Positions 36,364 to 46,001 of a DNA stretch of 64,000 bases are shown in pieces. Below the pieces are notes generated by a model that saw nothing but the letters and a program-made list of their open reading frames with translations, was not told where the DNA came from and did not search any database. Position 1 is the stretch's first letter; each line of letters opens with the position of its first letter. Location: assembly GCF_000007825.1 (NCBI RefSeq), contig NC_004722.1:2024501-2088500 (forward strand). Direction: 5' to 3'. Source of the stretch: Bacillus cereus ATCC 14579 (GTDB lineage Bacteria; Bacillota; Bacilli; Bacillales; Bacillaceae_G). The position numbers and the translations under genes are program-made.

Positions 36364-36406
36364 TGTGCGAAATGTCACATCTGTATTTTACAACCTCTCT
36401 TATAGT
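36364..36406 (+). promoter_or_regulatory. Fnr box and -10 of the narGHJI promoter
   Basis: TGTGC-GAAATG-TCACA at 36364-36379 matches the Bacillus Fnr consensus TGTGA-N6-TCACA at all but one base. TATAGT at 36401-36406 is the -10. The centres are 32 bp apart, which puts the box at about -41.5 from the predicted start near 36413: class II activation. Confidence 0.85.
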
Positions 36407-36445
36407 AAGGGTATGTAAGAGAGACGTATTAAAGGAGTGAACAGT

Positions 36446-39400
36446 ATGAAGAAAAAACCTTCAGCACTAATGAGACGTTTAAAATATTTTTCACCAATAG
36501 ATCGTTATAACGATAATCATACACAAGAAACATATGAAGATCGCGAATGGGAAAATGTGTACAGAAAGCGTTGGCAGCATGATAAAGTAATTCGTTCTAC
36601 ACATGGCGTAAACTGTACTGGCTCATGTAGTTGGAATATATATGTGAAAGATGGAATTGTGACTTGGGAAGGACAGGAGCTTAACTATCCAACGACAGGT
36701 CCTGACATGCCTGATTTTGAACCACGAGGATGTCCACGTGGAGCGAGTTTTTCTTGGTACATTTATAGTCCGCTTCGTGTGAAATATCCGTATGTACGTG
36801 GTGTTCTTTGGGATATGTGGCAAGAAGAATTACAAAATAACGAGTCCCCATTAGGCGCTTGGAAAAGCATTGTGGAAAACCCTGAAAAAGCACGTACGTA
36901 TAAGCAGGCGCGTGGTAAAGGGGGATTCATTCGTGCGAATTGGGATGAAGTGTTACAACTTGTTTCTGCTTCATTACTATACACAGTATTGAAATACGGT
37001 CCAGACCGAAATGTTGGTTTCTCGCCAATTCCAGCTATGTCGATGTTAAGTCATGCAGCTGGTAGTCGCTTTATGCAACTTATGGGTGGACCAATGCTTA
37101 GTTTCTATGATTGGTACGCAGATTTACCACCAGCTTCTCCGCAAATTTGGGGTGATCAAACAGATGTACCAGAAAGTAGTGACTGGTATAACTCTGGTTA
37201 CATTATGACATGGGGTTCAAATGTACCGATGACGAGAACACCAGATGCTCACTTTTTAGCAGAGGTTCGATATAAAGGAACGAAAGTCGTTTCTGTCAGT
37301 CCTGACTTCGCTGAATCTACAAAGTTTGCGGATGATTGGATTAGTGTGAAACAAGGTACAGATGGTGCACTTGCGATGGCAATGGGGCATGTGATCTTAC
37401 AAGAATTTTACGTAGATAATCAAGTGGAATATTTCACAAAGTATGCGAAGCAATATACTGATTTTCCTTTCTTTGTCACATTGAAACAAAAAGGAGATCA
37501 ATTCGTTGCTGATCGTTTCTTAAACGCTGCTGATATTGGACGCGAAACGAAGTTAGGAGAATGGAAACCTGTTCTTTGGAACGAGAACACGAATGATTTT
37601 GCAACACCTCATGGCACAATGGGCTCACGTTGGGATAACGAAAAGAAATGGAACTTGCGTTTAGAAGATGAAGAAACAGGTGAAAAGATTGATCCACGTC
37701 TTTCTTTACTTGGAATGGAAGAATCGATTGGAACTGTACAAATTCCGTACTTCTCTGATGATGGAAACAAAGTATTAGAACGTACAATTCCAGTGAAAAA
37801 GGTTATGACAGAAGAAGGCGAAGTGTTCGTTACAACTGTATACGACTTAACGTTAGCAAATTACGGTGTGAACCGAGGGCTCGGCGGACAAGAACAGAAA
37901 GACTTCAATGATGATGTACCATTTACACCTGCATGGCAAGAGAAAATAACAGGAGTGAAACGAGAGCTAATCATTCAAATCGCTCGTGAGTTCGCACAAA
38001 ATGCTGTTGATACGAACGGTCGCTCAATGATTATTGTCGGAGCTGGTATTAACCATTGGTTTAACTCAGATACGATTTATCGCGCAGTTTTAAATCTTGT
38101 ACTTCTCGTCGGAGCACAAGGAGTAAACGGCGGTGGTTGGGCGCATTACGTTGGTCAAGAAAAATTTGGACCAGCGAAAGGGTGGCAAACAATCGCGATG
38201 GCAAAAGATTGGCAAGGGCCACCGAAATTACAAAATGGTACATCCTTCTTCTATTTCGTAACAGATCAATGGCGTTATGAAGATACACCTGTTGGACATT
38301 TAGCATCACCAGTGGAAGGAAACTCTCGTTATCAACATCATGGTGATTACAACGTATTAACTGCACGACTTGGCTGGTTACCTTCTTATCCGACATTTGA
38401 GAGAAATGGAATTGAATTATATAAGGAGGCTGTTGCTGCTGGTGCAACAACGCAAGAAGAAATCGGAAAATATGTTGCACAAAAATTAAAAGAAAAAGAA
38501 CTGAAATTTGCGATTGAAGATCCAGATAACAAAAACAACTTCCCGCGCAACTTATTCGTATGGCGTGCAAATTTAATTTCGAGTTCTGGTAAAGGACATG
38601 AATATTTCTTAAAACATTTATTAGGTACAACAAACGGGTTAATGAATGACGACAGTGATTCATTACGACCAGAAGAAATTAAGTGGCATGAAGAAGCGCC
38701 AGAAGGGAAGCTTGATTTACTCATTAATTTAGATTTCCGTATGGCTGGAACAGCACTGTATTCTGATATCGTATTACCAGCTTCAACTTGGTACGAAAAA
38801 CATGATTTAAGTAGTACAGATATGCATCCATTTGTGCATCCTTTTAATCCAGCAATCGGTTCACCGTGGGAAGCACGCTCTGACTGGAATATTTTCACTT
38901 CACTTTCTAAAGCTGTGTCAGATTTAGCAAAGAAAATAGATCTTGAACCAATGAAAGAAGTTGTTGCAACACCACTTCTTCATGATACACCGCAAGAATT
39001 AGCGCAACCACTTGGCAAGATTAAAGATTGGAGTAAAGGTGAATGTGAACCAATCCCGGGTAAAACGATGCCACAAATTCATGTTGTTGAAAGGGATTAT
39101 AAAACGATTTATGACAAAATGACAGCACTTGGACCAAATGCCGGAAAACAACCGATTGGTACGAAAGGGATCTCTTGGTCAGCAGAAAAAGAGTATGAGC
39201 AATTAAAGAGCAAATTAGGAGTTGTTCGAACGGATACTATTGCGAAAGGTTGCCCAGACATTAAAGAAGCAATAAATGCTGCTGAAGCGGTATTAACACT
39301 ATCTTCTACAACAAACGGTCATATGGCAGTAAAAGCATGGGAAGCACTTGAAAAACAAACAGATCTAAAATTACGTGATTTAGCAGAAGAACGTGAAGAG

Positions 39401-40129
39401 GAATGCTTCACATTCGAACAAATTACAGCACAGCCGAAAACAGTAATTACTTCTCCAGCATTTACAGGTTCAGAAAAAGGTGGACGCCGTTACTCACCGT
39501 TTACAACAAATGTGGAACGTCTTATCCCTTGGAGAACGATAACTGGTCGACAATCTTTCTACTTAGACCATGACATGATGAAAGAATTTGGTGAAACGAT
39601 GGCAACATTTAAACCAATTCTGCAACATAAACCGTTCCGTAAATCACGGCCCGAAGTAGAAGGGAAAGAGATTACACTAAACTATTTAACACCGCATAAT
39701 AAGTGGTCGATTCATAGTATGTACTTCGATTCATTACCGATGTTAACGCTATTTAGAGGTGGTCCAACTGTTTGGATGAATAAAGAGGACGCTGCTGAAG
39801 CGGGTGTTGCAGATAATGATTGGATTGAGTGCTTTAATCGTAACGGTGTTGTTGTAGCGCGTGCTGTTGTAACGCATCGTATACCGAGAGGAATGGCATT
39901 TATGCACCATGCGCAAGATCGTCACATTAACGTACCTGGTACGAAATTAACAAGTAACCGCGGGGGAACACATAATAGTCCAACTCGAATTCACGTAAAA
40001 CCGACACATATGATTGGTGGATACGGTCAATTAAGTTATGGATTTAACTATTATGGTCCGACTGGGAACCAGCGCGATTTAAACGTTGTAATTCGCAAAC
40101 TGAAGGAGGTAGATTGGCTTGAAGATTAA
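36446..40129 (+). CDS. narG: Respiratory nitrate reductase alpha subunit
   Basis: A 1227-residue catalytic subunit that binds bis-MGD molybdenum and reduces nitrate to nitrite at the inner face of the membrane. The N-terminal iron-sulfur motif is HGVNCTGSCSWNIYV, with His as one ligand as in NarG. SFYDWYADLPPASPQIWG contains the Asp that ligates molybdenum. The C-terminal MGD-binding domain has RGGTHNSPTRIHVKPTHM. ATG 36446 sits 8 bp after AAAGGAG; an in-frame GTG at 36437 is less likely. The end overlaps narH by 11 bp. Confidence 0.97.
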   Translation: MKKKPSALMRRLKYFSPIDRYNDNHTQETYEDREWENVYRKRWQHDKVIRSTHGVNCTGSCSWNIYVKDGIVTWEGQELNYPTTGPDMPDFEPRGCPRGASFSWYIYSPLRVKYPYVRGVLWDMWQEELQNNESPLGAWKSIVENPEKARTYKQARGKGGFIRANWDEVLQLVSASLLYTVLKYGPDRNVGFSPIPAMSMLSHAAGSRFMQLMGGPMLSFYDWYADLPPASPQIWGDQTDVPESSDWYNSGYIMTWGSNVPMTRTPDAHFLAEVRYKGTKVVSVSPDFAESTKFADDWISVKQGTDGALAMAMGHVILQEFYVDNQVEYFTKYAKQYTDFPFFVTLKQKGDQFVADRFLNAADIGRETKLGEWKPVLWNENTNDFATPHGTMGSRWDNEKKWNLRLEDEETGEKIDPRLSLLGMEESIGTVQIPYFSDDGNKVLERTIPVKKVMTEEGEVFVTTVYDLTLANYGVNRGLGGQEQKDFNDDVPFTPAWQEKITGVKRELIIQIAREFAQNAVDTNGRSMIIVGAGINHWFNSDTIYRAVLNLVLLVGAQGVNGGGWAHYVGQEKFGPAKGWQTIAMAKDWQGPPKLQNGTSFFYFVTDQWRYEDTPVGHLASPVEGNSRYQHHGDYNVLTARLGWLPSYPTFERNGIELYKEAVAAGATTQEEIGKYVAQKLKEKELKFAIEDPDNKNNFPRNLFVWRANLISSSGKGHEYFLKHLLGTTNGLMNDDSDSLRPEEIKWHEEAPEGKLDLLINLDFRMAGTALYSDIVLPASTWYEKHDLSSTDMHPFVHPFNPAIGSPWEARSDWNIFTSLSKAVSDLAKKIDLEPMKEVVATPLLHDTPQELAQPLGKIKDWSKGECEPIPGKTMPQIHVVERDYKTIYDKMTALGPNAGKQPIGTKGISWSAEKEYEQLKSKLGVVRTDTIAKGCPDIKEAINAAEAVLTLSSTTNGHMAVKAWEALEKQTDLKLRDLAEEREEECFTFEQITAQPKTVITSPAFTGSEKGGRRYSPFTTNVERLIPWRTITGRQSFYLDHDMMKEFGETMATFKPILQHKPFRKSRPEVEGKEITLNYLTPHNKWSIHSMYFDSLPMLTLFRGGPTVWMNKEDAAEAGVADNDWIECFNRNGVVVARAVVTHRIPRGMAFMHHAQDRHINVPGTKLTSNRGGTHNSPTRIHVKPTHMIGGYGQLSYGFNYYGPTGNQRDLNVVIRKLKEVDWLED

Positions 40130-41594
40130 AGCACAAGTCGGAATGGTAATGAACCTAGATAAATGCATCGGCTGCCATACTTGTAGCGTAACGTGCAAAA
40201 ACACCTGGACAAATCGTCCAGGTGCTGAATATATGTACTTCAATAACGTAGAAACAAAACCTGGCATTGGTTATCCGAAGCAATGGGAAGATCAGGAGAA
40301 ATATAAAGGCGGCTGGGAATTGAAAAATGGTGAAATTCAGCTGAAATCTGGTTCGAAAATGAAACGTCTTATGAACATTTTCCACAATCCAGATCAACCA
40401 ACAATTGATGATTACTTTGAACCTTGGAATTATGATTATGAAACATTAACAAATAGCCCACAGCGTAAACATCAACCAGTTGCTCGTCCGAAATCAGCAA
40501 TTACAGGCGAATTTATCGACAAAATTGAATGGGGTCCAAACTGGGAGGACGATTTAGCAGGCGGACATATAACAGGATTACAAGATCCGAACGTAAAGAA
40601 AATGGAAGAAGAAATTAAAACAGATTTTGAAAACGTCTTTATGATGTATTTACCACGCATATGCGAACATTGTATGAATCCATCGTGCGTATCATCTTGT
40701 CCATCTGGTGCAATGTATAAACGTGAAGAAGACGGGATTGTACTTGTGGATCAAATTGCTTGTCGTGCTTGGAGATTCTGCGTATCATCTTGTCCATATA
40801 AAAAAGTGTATTTTAACTGGCAAACGAATAAAGCTGAAAAATGTACAATGTGTTTCCCACGTATTGAGGCTGGTATGCCAACAATTTGTTCAGAAACATG
40901 TGTAGGACGTATCAGATATATTGGGGTAATGCTATATGACGCTGATAAAGTAAAAGAAGCAGCGTCTGTTGAAGACAAAAAAGATTTATATGAATCTCAG
41001 CTTACTGTTTTCCTAGATCCAAATGATCCAGAAGTGGCAGCTGAAGCGAAAAAACAAGGCATTCCTGAAGAATGGATTAAAGCGGCACAACAGTCACCAA
41101 TCTATAAAATGATTATCGATTGGAAAATTGCTCTACCTCTTCACCCAGAGTATCGTACAATGCCAATGGTTTGGTATATCCCGCCGCTTAGCCCAATTAT
41201 GAATATGGTGGAGGGAAAAGGTAGTAACTGGCAAGCAGAAGAGATTTTCCCTGCTATTGATAATATGCGTATTCCAATTCAATATTTAGCGAATTTACTC
41301 ACTGCAGGAGATGAATCACATATTCGTCTTACATTGAAAAAAATGGCTGTTATGCGAACGCATATGAGAGCAATGCAAATTAATAAAGAACCAAATGAAG
41401 CTGTATTAAAAGAACTTGGCTTAACGAAACAGGATGTAGAAGATATGTATCGTCTTCTTGCTATCGCAAAATATAAAGATCGTTTTGTTATCCCGACATC
41501 TCACAGAGAACAAGTTGCAGATTTATATAGTGAACAAGGAAGCTGTGGTTTAGCATTCGCAGGTGGTCCAGGCTCTTGTATGACAATTTCTTAA
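40119..41594 (+). CDS. narH: Nitrate reductase beta subunit (iron-sulfur)
   Basis: A 491-residue electron-transfer subunit. Four Cys groups are seen: CIGCHTCSVTCKNTW near the N-terminus, CEHCMNPSCVSSCPSGA, CRAWRFCVSSCPYKK and CTMCFPRI...CSETCVGR. The third has Trp in place of one Cys, the sign of the [3Fe-4S] cluster. The start is TTG 40119 with AAGGAGG about 9-10 bp upstream, inside the end of narG, so the genes are translationally coupled. Confidence 0.96.
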   Translation: MKIKAQVGMVMNLDKCIGCHTCSVTCKNTWTNRPGAEYMYFNNVETKPGIGYPKQWEDQEKYKGGWELKNGEIQLKSGSKMKRLMNIFHNPDQPTIDDYFEPWNYDYETLTNSPQRKHQPVARPKSAITGEFIDKIEWGPNWEDDLAGGHITGLQDPNVKKMEEEIKTDFENVFMMYLPRICEHCMNPSCVSSCPSGAMYKREEDGIVLVDQIACRAWRFCVSSCPYKKVYFNWQTNKAEKCTMCFPRIEAGMPTICSETCVGRIRYIGVMLYDADKVKEAASVEDKKDLYESQLTVFLDPNDPEVAAEAKKQGIPEEWIKAAQQSPIYKMIIDWKIALPLHPEYRTMPMVWYIPPLSPIMNMVEGKGSNWQAEEIFPAIDNMRIPIQYLANLLTAGDESHIRLTLKKMAVMRTHMRAMQINKEPNEAVLKELGLTKQDVEDMYRLLAIAKYKDRFVIPTSHREQVADLYSEQGSCGLAFAGGPGSCMTIS

Positions 41595-41613
41595 ATAAAG
41601 GGGGCAGAAAAAT

Positions 41614-42144
41614 ATGAAACAAAGTTTACAAACTGCTTTTTCTTGTTCTTCATTCCTTCTCTCCTATCCTGAACTAGGGTGGAGGGAAGCTTTAACTGAA
41701 TTACTAGAAGAGATTGAAGCGATTGAACAGGACGATGTTAAAGCTTCACTTGCAACATTTATAAAACAAGCGCTAAATAAAACGAATGATCAACTCATTG
41801 ATAGTTACGTATATACATTCGATTTTGGTAAGAAAACAAATATGTATCTTACTTATATGAACACTGGTGAACAAAGAGAAAGAGGTATTGAATTACTAGA
41901 GTTAAAACAGCATTATAAAAAATCAGGTTTTGAAGTAACAGATAAAGAATTACCTGATTATTTACCGCTATTGCTTGAGTTTTTTGCAAATGCAAATGAG
42001 CAAGACAGTGAACCAATTATGAGTAAATACAAGGAGAACATACAAGCATTACACGTTCAGTTAAAAGAAGCAGGTAGTATGTATAAACCAATTCTTGCGG
42101 CTGTTCTACTCGCTATCGATACATGGGGTGTACAGACAAATTAG
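41614..42144 (+). CDS. narJ: Nitrate reductase assembly chaperone
   Basis: A 176-residue helical protein of the NarJ/DmsD fold that holds apo-NarGH for molybdenum cofactor insertion. The family pattern is seen in FLLSYPELGW, YVYTFDFGKKTNMYLTY and ELPDYLPLLLEFFA. AAGGGGGC precedes the ATG. It lies between narH and narI as in all nar operons. Confidence 0.94.
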   Translation: MKQSLQTAFSCSSFLLSYPELGWREALTELLEEIEAIEQDDVKASLATFIKQALNKTNDQLIDSYVYTFDFGKKTNMYLTYMNTGEQRERGIELLELKQHYKKSGFEVTDKELPDYLPLLLEFFANANEQDSEPIMSKYKENIQALHVQLKEAGSMYKPILAAVLLAIDTWGVQTN

Positions 42145-42161
42145 AAAGGAGAGTTGTTAAA

Positions 42162-42851
42162 ATGATGGATCAATTTCTATGGGTATTGTTTCCCTATATC
42201 ATTTTTGCAATCTTTATCGGTGGACATATTTTTAGATACAACTATGATCAATTTGGATGGACATCAAAATCTAGTGAACTATTAGAAAAGAAAATGCTCC
42301 GAATCGGAAGTCTATTATTCCACTTTGGGATTATGTTCGTAATTGGCGGTCATGTTATGGGGATTTTAATTCCAGAAGCTGTATACCGTTCAATAGGTAT
42401 TTCTGAGCATATGTATCATGTAGTAGCAATTAGTTTTGGTCTTCCGGCAGGTGTTGCTTCTATCATCGGTTTAATTATATTAACGTACCGCCGCGTAACT
42501 GTAAAACGTATCATTGCAACGAGTACAAAGGGAGATTATATTGCGCTTATTTTATTACTTATCGTAATGCTAGCAGGACTTTCTTCAACATTTTTAAATA
42601 TCGATTCAAAAGGATTTGATTATCGTACAACAATTGGCCCTTGGTTCCGAAGTCTCTTTATTTTCCAACCGAAAGTTGAATATATGATGGAAGTACCAGT
42701 ATGGTTTAAAATTCATATTCTTGCGGGAATGGGGCTTTTCGCAGTATGGCCATTTACTAGACTGGTACACGTATTTAGTGCCCCAATTAAATATATAAGC
42801 CGTAGCTATGTAATTTACAGAAGACGTATTCCTAATGAGCTGAAAAAATAA
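42162..42851 (+). CDS. narI: Nitrate reductase gamma subunit (cytochrome b)
   Basis: A 229-residue membrane protein with five helices that anchors NarGH and takes electrons from menaquinol through two hemes. The His ligands are in FIGGHIFRY and in IGGHVMG and FKIHILAGMG. ATG 42162 after GAAAGGAGAG is the start; the frame is open upstream to 42123 inside narJ. A strong terminator shared with fnr ends the operon. Confidence 0.95.
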   Translation: MMDQFLWVLFPYIIFAIFIGGHIFRYNYDQFGWTSKSSELLEKKMLRIGSLLFHFGIMFVIGGHVMGILIPEAVYRSIGISEHMYHVVAISFGLPAGVASIIGLIILTYRRVTVKRIIATSTKGDYIALILLLIVMLAGLSSTFLNIDSKGFDYRTTIGPWFRSLFIFQPKVEYMMEVPVWFKIHILAGMGLFAVWPFTRLVHVFSAPIKYISRSYVIYRRRIPNELKK

Positions 42852-42878
42852 TTTAGTTTTATATGTTTCGTAATTTAT

Positions 42879-42918
42879 AAAGAAAGCCGAGATCTAATTG
42901 GAGACCTCGGCTTTCTTT
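42879..42918. terminator. Two-way terminator between narI and fnr
   Basis: AAAGAAAGCCGAGATCT pairs with AGACCTCGGCTTTCTTT with a single A-C mismatch over 6 bases, with T-rich ends for both strands. Confidence 0.93.
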
Positions 42919-42944
42919 GTAGGTATAAGTATCTAAATAAGACG

Positions 42945-43637
42945 CTAATCAATGCTACAAACAGAAGCAGAGCAATCTTCACAAGCAATTTCACATTTTA
43001 AAAATTGTAAATCGTGGATTGTAATCTTTCCTTTATGAATTGAAATTGTACCTTGCTTTTTTAATTCATTTAACATTCGATTTACACTTTCACGTGAAGT
43101 TGCACAGAAATTAGCAAGTTCTTGATTTGTTAATGGTAAATCGATGAGAATCCCATTTTCTTTTAATATACCGTAACTATTTGTCATTCGTATAAGGGTA
43201 GAATACAGGGCACCTTTTTTGCCGTGTAATACTAAATCTCGGAACTTCGTTTGCATTCTTCTTAAATGTTCACTAATCCATTTCATAAATTCAAATACAA
43301 GAGCTGGTTTTTGGAGTAATTCTTTTTCTAACGCTTCACGCTTTATAACGCCTACTTCAACATCTTCAAGGCATTTTGAATTTAATAAATACTTCGCATT
43401 ATCCGTGAACAATGTTAATTCTCCAATAATGTCGTATGCCGAACAAATTCGAAGTGTTAGTTCTTGTCCGTCAGCACTAAGTTTACTAATTTGTACTTTT
43501 CCTGAGTGGATGATATAGAGTTCGGTTGCCTCCATACCTTCCTGAAAAATAAAACTACCTTTTTTAATTTGCATTTTATATTCAACAGATGCAAGTAATT
43601 CTTTTAAATCTTGAGATAATGTCATACTGTTTGCCAC
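42945..43637 (-). CDS. fnr: Oxygen-sensing regulator Fnr
   Basis: A 230-residue CRP/FNR-family regulator. The cyclic nucleotide-binding-like domain is at ~20-130, and the DNA-reading helix is in NQELANFCATSRESVNRML. The cluster-binding Cys are at the C-terminus (CEIACEDCSASVC), as in Bacillus Fnr and unlike E. coli. GTG 43637 has AAAGGTG at good spacing; ATG 43625 and the upstream start at 43664 do not. It lies between narGHJI and the moa-narK operon, both of which carry Fnr boxes. Confidence 0.95.
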   Translation of the reverse strand: MANSMTLSQDLKELLASVEYKMQIKKGSFIFQEGMEATELYIIHSGKVQISKLSADGQELTLRICSAYDIIGELTLFTDNAKYLLNSKCLEDVEVGVIKREALEKELLQKPALVFEFMKWISEHLRRMQTKFRDLVLHGKKGALYSTLIRMTNSYGILKENGILIDLPLTNQELANFCATSRESVNRMLNELKKQGTISIHKGKITIHDLQFLKCEIACEDCSASVCSID

Positions 43638-43813
43638 AGCAATCACCTTTCTTCTTATAAGCAATACATTTCCTATTTTGAGTGTAAATATGATGAAAAT
43701 GCAAGAGCTATTTTAAAAATAATGTAAAATTTCAATGACCGTAAAGAGTATGGCCTGAAGATGTGAACAAAATACGAACGGATTTGTGAAAAGTTTTTGA
43801 ATGGGGAAAGTGA

Positions 43814-43856
43814 TGTGAGAAAAGTCACATTGAATATGTAGCTTCTTTTTTATAAT
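43814..43856 (+). promoter_or_regulatory. Fnr box and -10 of the moaA-narK operon
   Basis: A perfect TGTGA-GAAAAG-TCACA at 43814-43829 and a perfect TATAAT at 43851-43856, centres 32 bp apart. The start is predicted near 43863, so molybdenum cofactor synthesis and narK are switched on with anaerobiosis. Confidence 0.92.
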
Positions 43857-43915
43857 AAAGGCAAATAAAAAAATGAAAGCTTACTAAGGATTGCAGCAGA
43901 AAAGAAGGGATAGAG

Positions 43916-44929
43916 ATGCACAAGAACATAAAAGATTCTTTAAAGCGGCCACTTCAAGATTTACGTATTTCAGTTATTGATCGTTGTAATTTTAGGTGTA
44001 CATACTGTATGCCTGCTGAAGTGTTCGGACCTGATTACGCTTTTTTAAAGGAAGAGCTTTTATTAACGTTCGATGAAATAGAAAGGTTAGCGAGATTATT
44101 TATAAGTATGGGAGTTAATAAAATTAGGCTTACTGGCGGTGAACCTTTATTGCGTAAAGACTTATCGACGTTAATTGCAAGACTTACAAATCTAGAAGGC
44201 TTACAAGATATTGGACTCACAACAAACGGAATTCATTTAGCAAAACAAGCTAAGGCGCTAAAAGAAGCAGGATTAAAGCGTGTGAATATTAGTTTAGATG
44301 CAATAGAGGATCATGTCTTCCAAAAAATTAATGGAAGAAATGTAAGTACGAAACCTGTACTGAAAGGAATTGAAGCAGCGAAGGAAGCTGGATTAGAAGT
44401 AAAGGTAAATATGGTCGTAAAAAAAGGGATGAATGATAGTCAAATTCTTCCTATGGTTCGTTATTTTAAAGAACAAGAAATACAGTTACGTTTCATTGAG
44501 TTTATGGATGTAGGCAGTACGAACGGATGGAACTTTGAGCAAGTCGTTACGAAGGAACAATTAATAGAGAAAATTAATCGTGTATATCCAATTGAGCCCG
44601 CTCAGCCTCGTTACTTTGGAGAGGTTGCGAAATTGTATCGATATGTAGGGAGTAATGCAGAAGTGGGATTTATTACTTCTGTTTCTGAGTCATTTTGTTC
44701 TTCTTGTACGAGAGCACGTATTTCGGCAGATGGTAAGTTTTTTACGTGCCTATTTGGAGAAAAAGGAACGGATTTGCGAACGCTTCTTCGAGAAAATATT
44801 TCTGATGCCTCACTATTAAAAATTTTACAACATACATGGCGATATAGAACAGATCGATATTCAGATGAAAGAACGGTTGAGAGTGCAAGTAAACGTCCAA
44901 AAGTTGAAATGTCTTACATTGGTGGATAG
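43916..44929 (+). CDS. moaA: GTP 3',8-cyclase
   Basis: A 337-residue radical SAM enzyme for the first step of molybdopterin synthesis, converting GTP to 3',8-cyclo-GTP. The radical SAM cluster is RCNFRCTYCMP, the SAM site RLTGGEPLLRKDL, and the second cluster FCSSCTRARISADGKFFTCLF. It ends in the functional Gly-Gly. The partner moaC is not in this window. First gene of the Fnr-controlled operon. Confidence 0.96.
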   Translation: MHKNIKDSLKRPLQDLRISVIDRCNFRCTYCMPAEVFGPDYAFLKEELLLTFDEIERLARLFISMGVNKIRLTGGEPLLRKDLSTLIARLTNLEGLQDIGLTTNGIHLAKQAKALKEAGLKRVNISLDAIEDHVFQKINGRNVSTKPVLKGIEAAKEAGLEVKVNMVVKKGMNDSQILPMVRYFKEQEIQLRFIEFMDVGSTNGWNFEQVVTKEQLIEKINRVYPIEPAQPRYFGEVAKLYRYVGSNAEVGFITSVSESFCSSCTRARISADGKFFTCLFGEKGTDLRTLLRENISDASLLKILQHTWRYRTDRYSDERTVESASKRPKVEMSYIGG

Positions 44930-44946
44930 TGAAAGGAGGATTTCTT

Positions 44947-45960
44947 ATGCAAGAGCGTTATTCAAGACAAGTGTTGTTTTCTGGAATTGGTGAAATGGGA
45001 CAAAGAAAAATAAGAGAAAAGCATGTGCTCTTAATCGGTGCGGGTGCAATAGGGGCTGCGAATGCAGAAGCACTCGCTAGGATGGGAATTGGGAAATTGA
45101 CAATTGCCGATCGTGACTATGTCGAATGGAGTAATTTACAACGGCAACAGTTATATACAGAAGAAGATGCAAAACAATGCAAACCAAAAGCAATTGCAGC
45201 GGCAGAACATGTAAGAAAGATTAATTCTGAAGTGGAAATTGTACCAGTTGTAATGGATGTCACAATGCAAGAAATAGAAGAGTTAACAAAAGAAGTGGAT
45301 CTCATTATAGATGCCACTGACAACTTCGATACGCGCCTACTTATAAATGATATTTCACAAAAAGAAAATATACCTTGGATATACGGTGGATGCGTTGGAG
45401 GTTACGGTGTAACGTATACAAGTCTTCCAGGAAAAACACCATGTTTTCGCTGCTTAATGGATCATCCGATGGGCGGTGCAACATGTGATACAGCGGGAAT
45501 TATTCAGCCAGCTGTACAGATGGTTGTTGCTCACCAAGTGACAGAAGCAATGAAAATATTGGTGGATGATTTCGAGACGCTACGAGGAACAATGTTATCA
45601 TTTGATATTTGGAACAATCAATTTCTCTCATTAAAAGTAAATAAACAGAAAAAAAGTACATGTCCATCTTGCGGAAATACACGTACGTACCCAAGTTTAA
45701 CATTTGAATCACAGGTGAAAACGGAGGTGCTATGCGGACGGAATACAGTTCAAATCCGTTCAGGAATAAAGAGAGTTCTAAATTTAAACGAAATCCAAAA
45801 AAGATTACAAAAAATTGTACATGTCCAAAAAACGCCGTACTTACTATCATTTCTAATTGATGAATATCGTTTCGTTTTATTTACAGACGGTAGGGCATTT
45901 ATTCATGGGACAAGTGATGTGAAAATAGCAAAACGATTGTACGCAAAATATATAGGATGA
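44947..45960 (+). CDS. moeB: Molybdopterin-synthase adenylyltransferase (ThiF/MoeB family)
   Basis: A 337-residue E1-like enzyme that adenylates the C-terminal Gly-Gly of MoaD. The nucleotide loop is LIGAGAIGAANAEALARMG, followed by RQVLF and DATDNFDTR. Zinc is bound by CFRCL and CPSCGN. About 85 residues follow, a small domain at the place where longer relatives have rhodanese. ATG 44947 lies 8 bp after AAAGGAGG. Confidence 0.93.
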   Translation: MQERYSRQVLFSGIGEMGQRKIREKHVLLIGAGAIGAANAEALARMGIGKLTIADRDYVEWSNLQRQQLYTEEDAKQCKPKAIAAAEHVRKINSEVEIVPVVMDVTMQEIEELTKEVDLIIDATDNFDTRLLINDISQKENIPWIYGGCVGGYGVTYTSLPGKTPCFRCLMDHPMGGATCDTAGIIQPAVQMVVAHQVTEAMKILVDDFETLRGTMLSFDIWNNQFLSLKVNKQKKSTCPSCGNTRTYPSLTFESQVKTEVLCGRNTVQIRSGIKRVLNLNEIQKRLQKIVHVQKTPYLLSFLIDEYRFVLFTDGRAFIHGTSDVKIAKRLYAKYIG

Positions 45961-46001
45961 ACAGAGAGAGTTTCCCCCTTATTAAAACGAGGTGAAAAAG
46001 A

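Noticed and set aside
38061..38663. 200-codon minus-strand frame inside narG
   Set aside because: Shadow of the narG coding sequence; no ribosome site and no recognisable protein.
43665..43813. Fnr box for autoregulation of fnr
   Set aside because: Only a single TGTGA half-site was found (near 43780); no full palindrome at a fitting distance.
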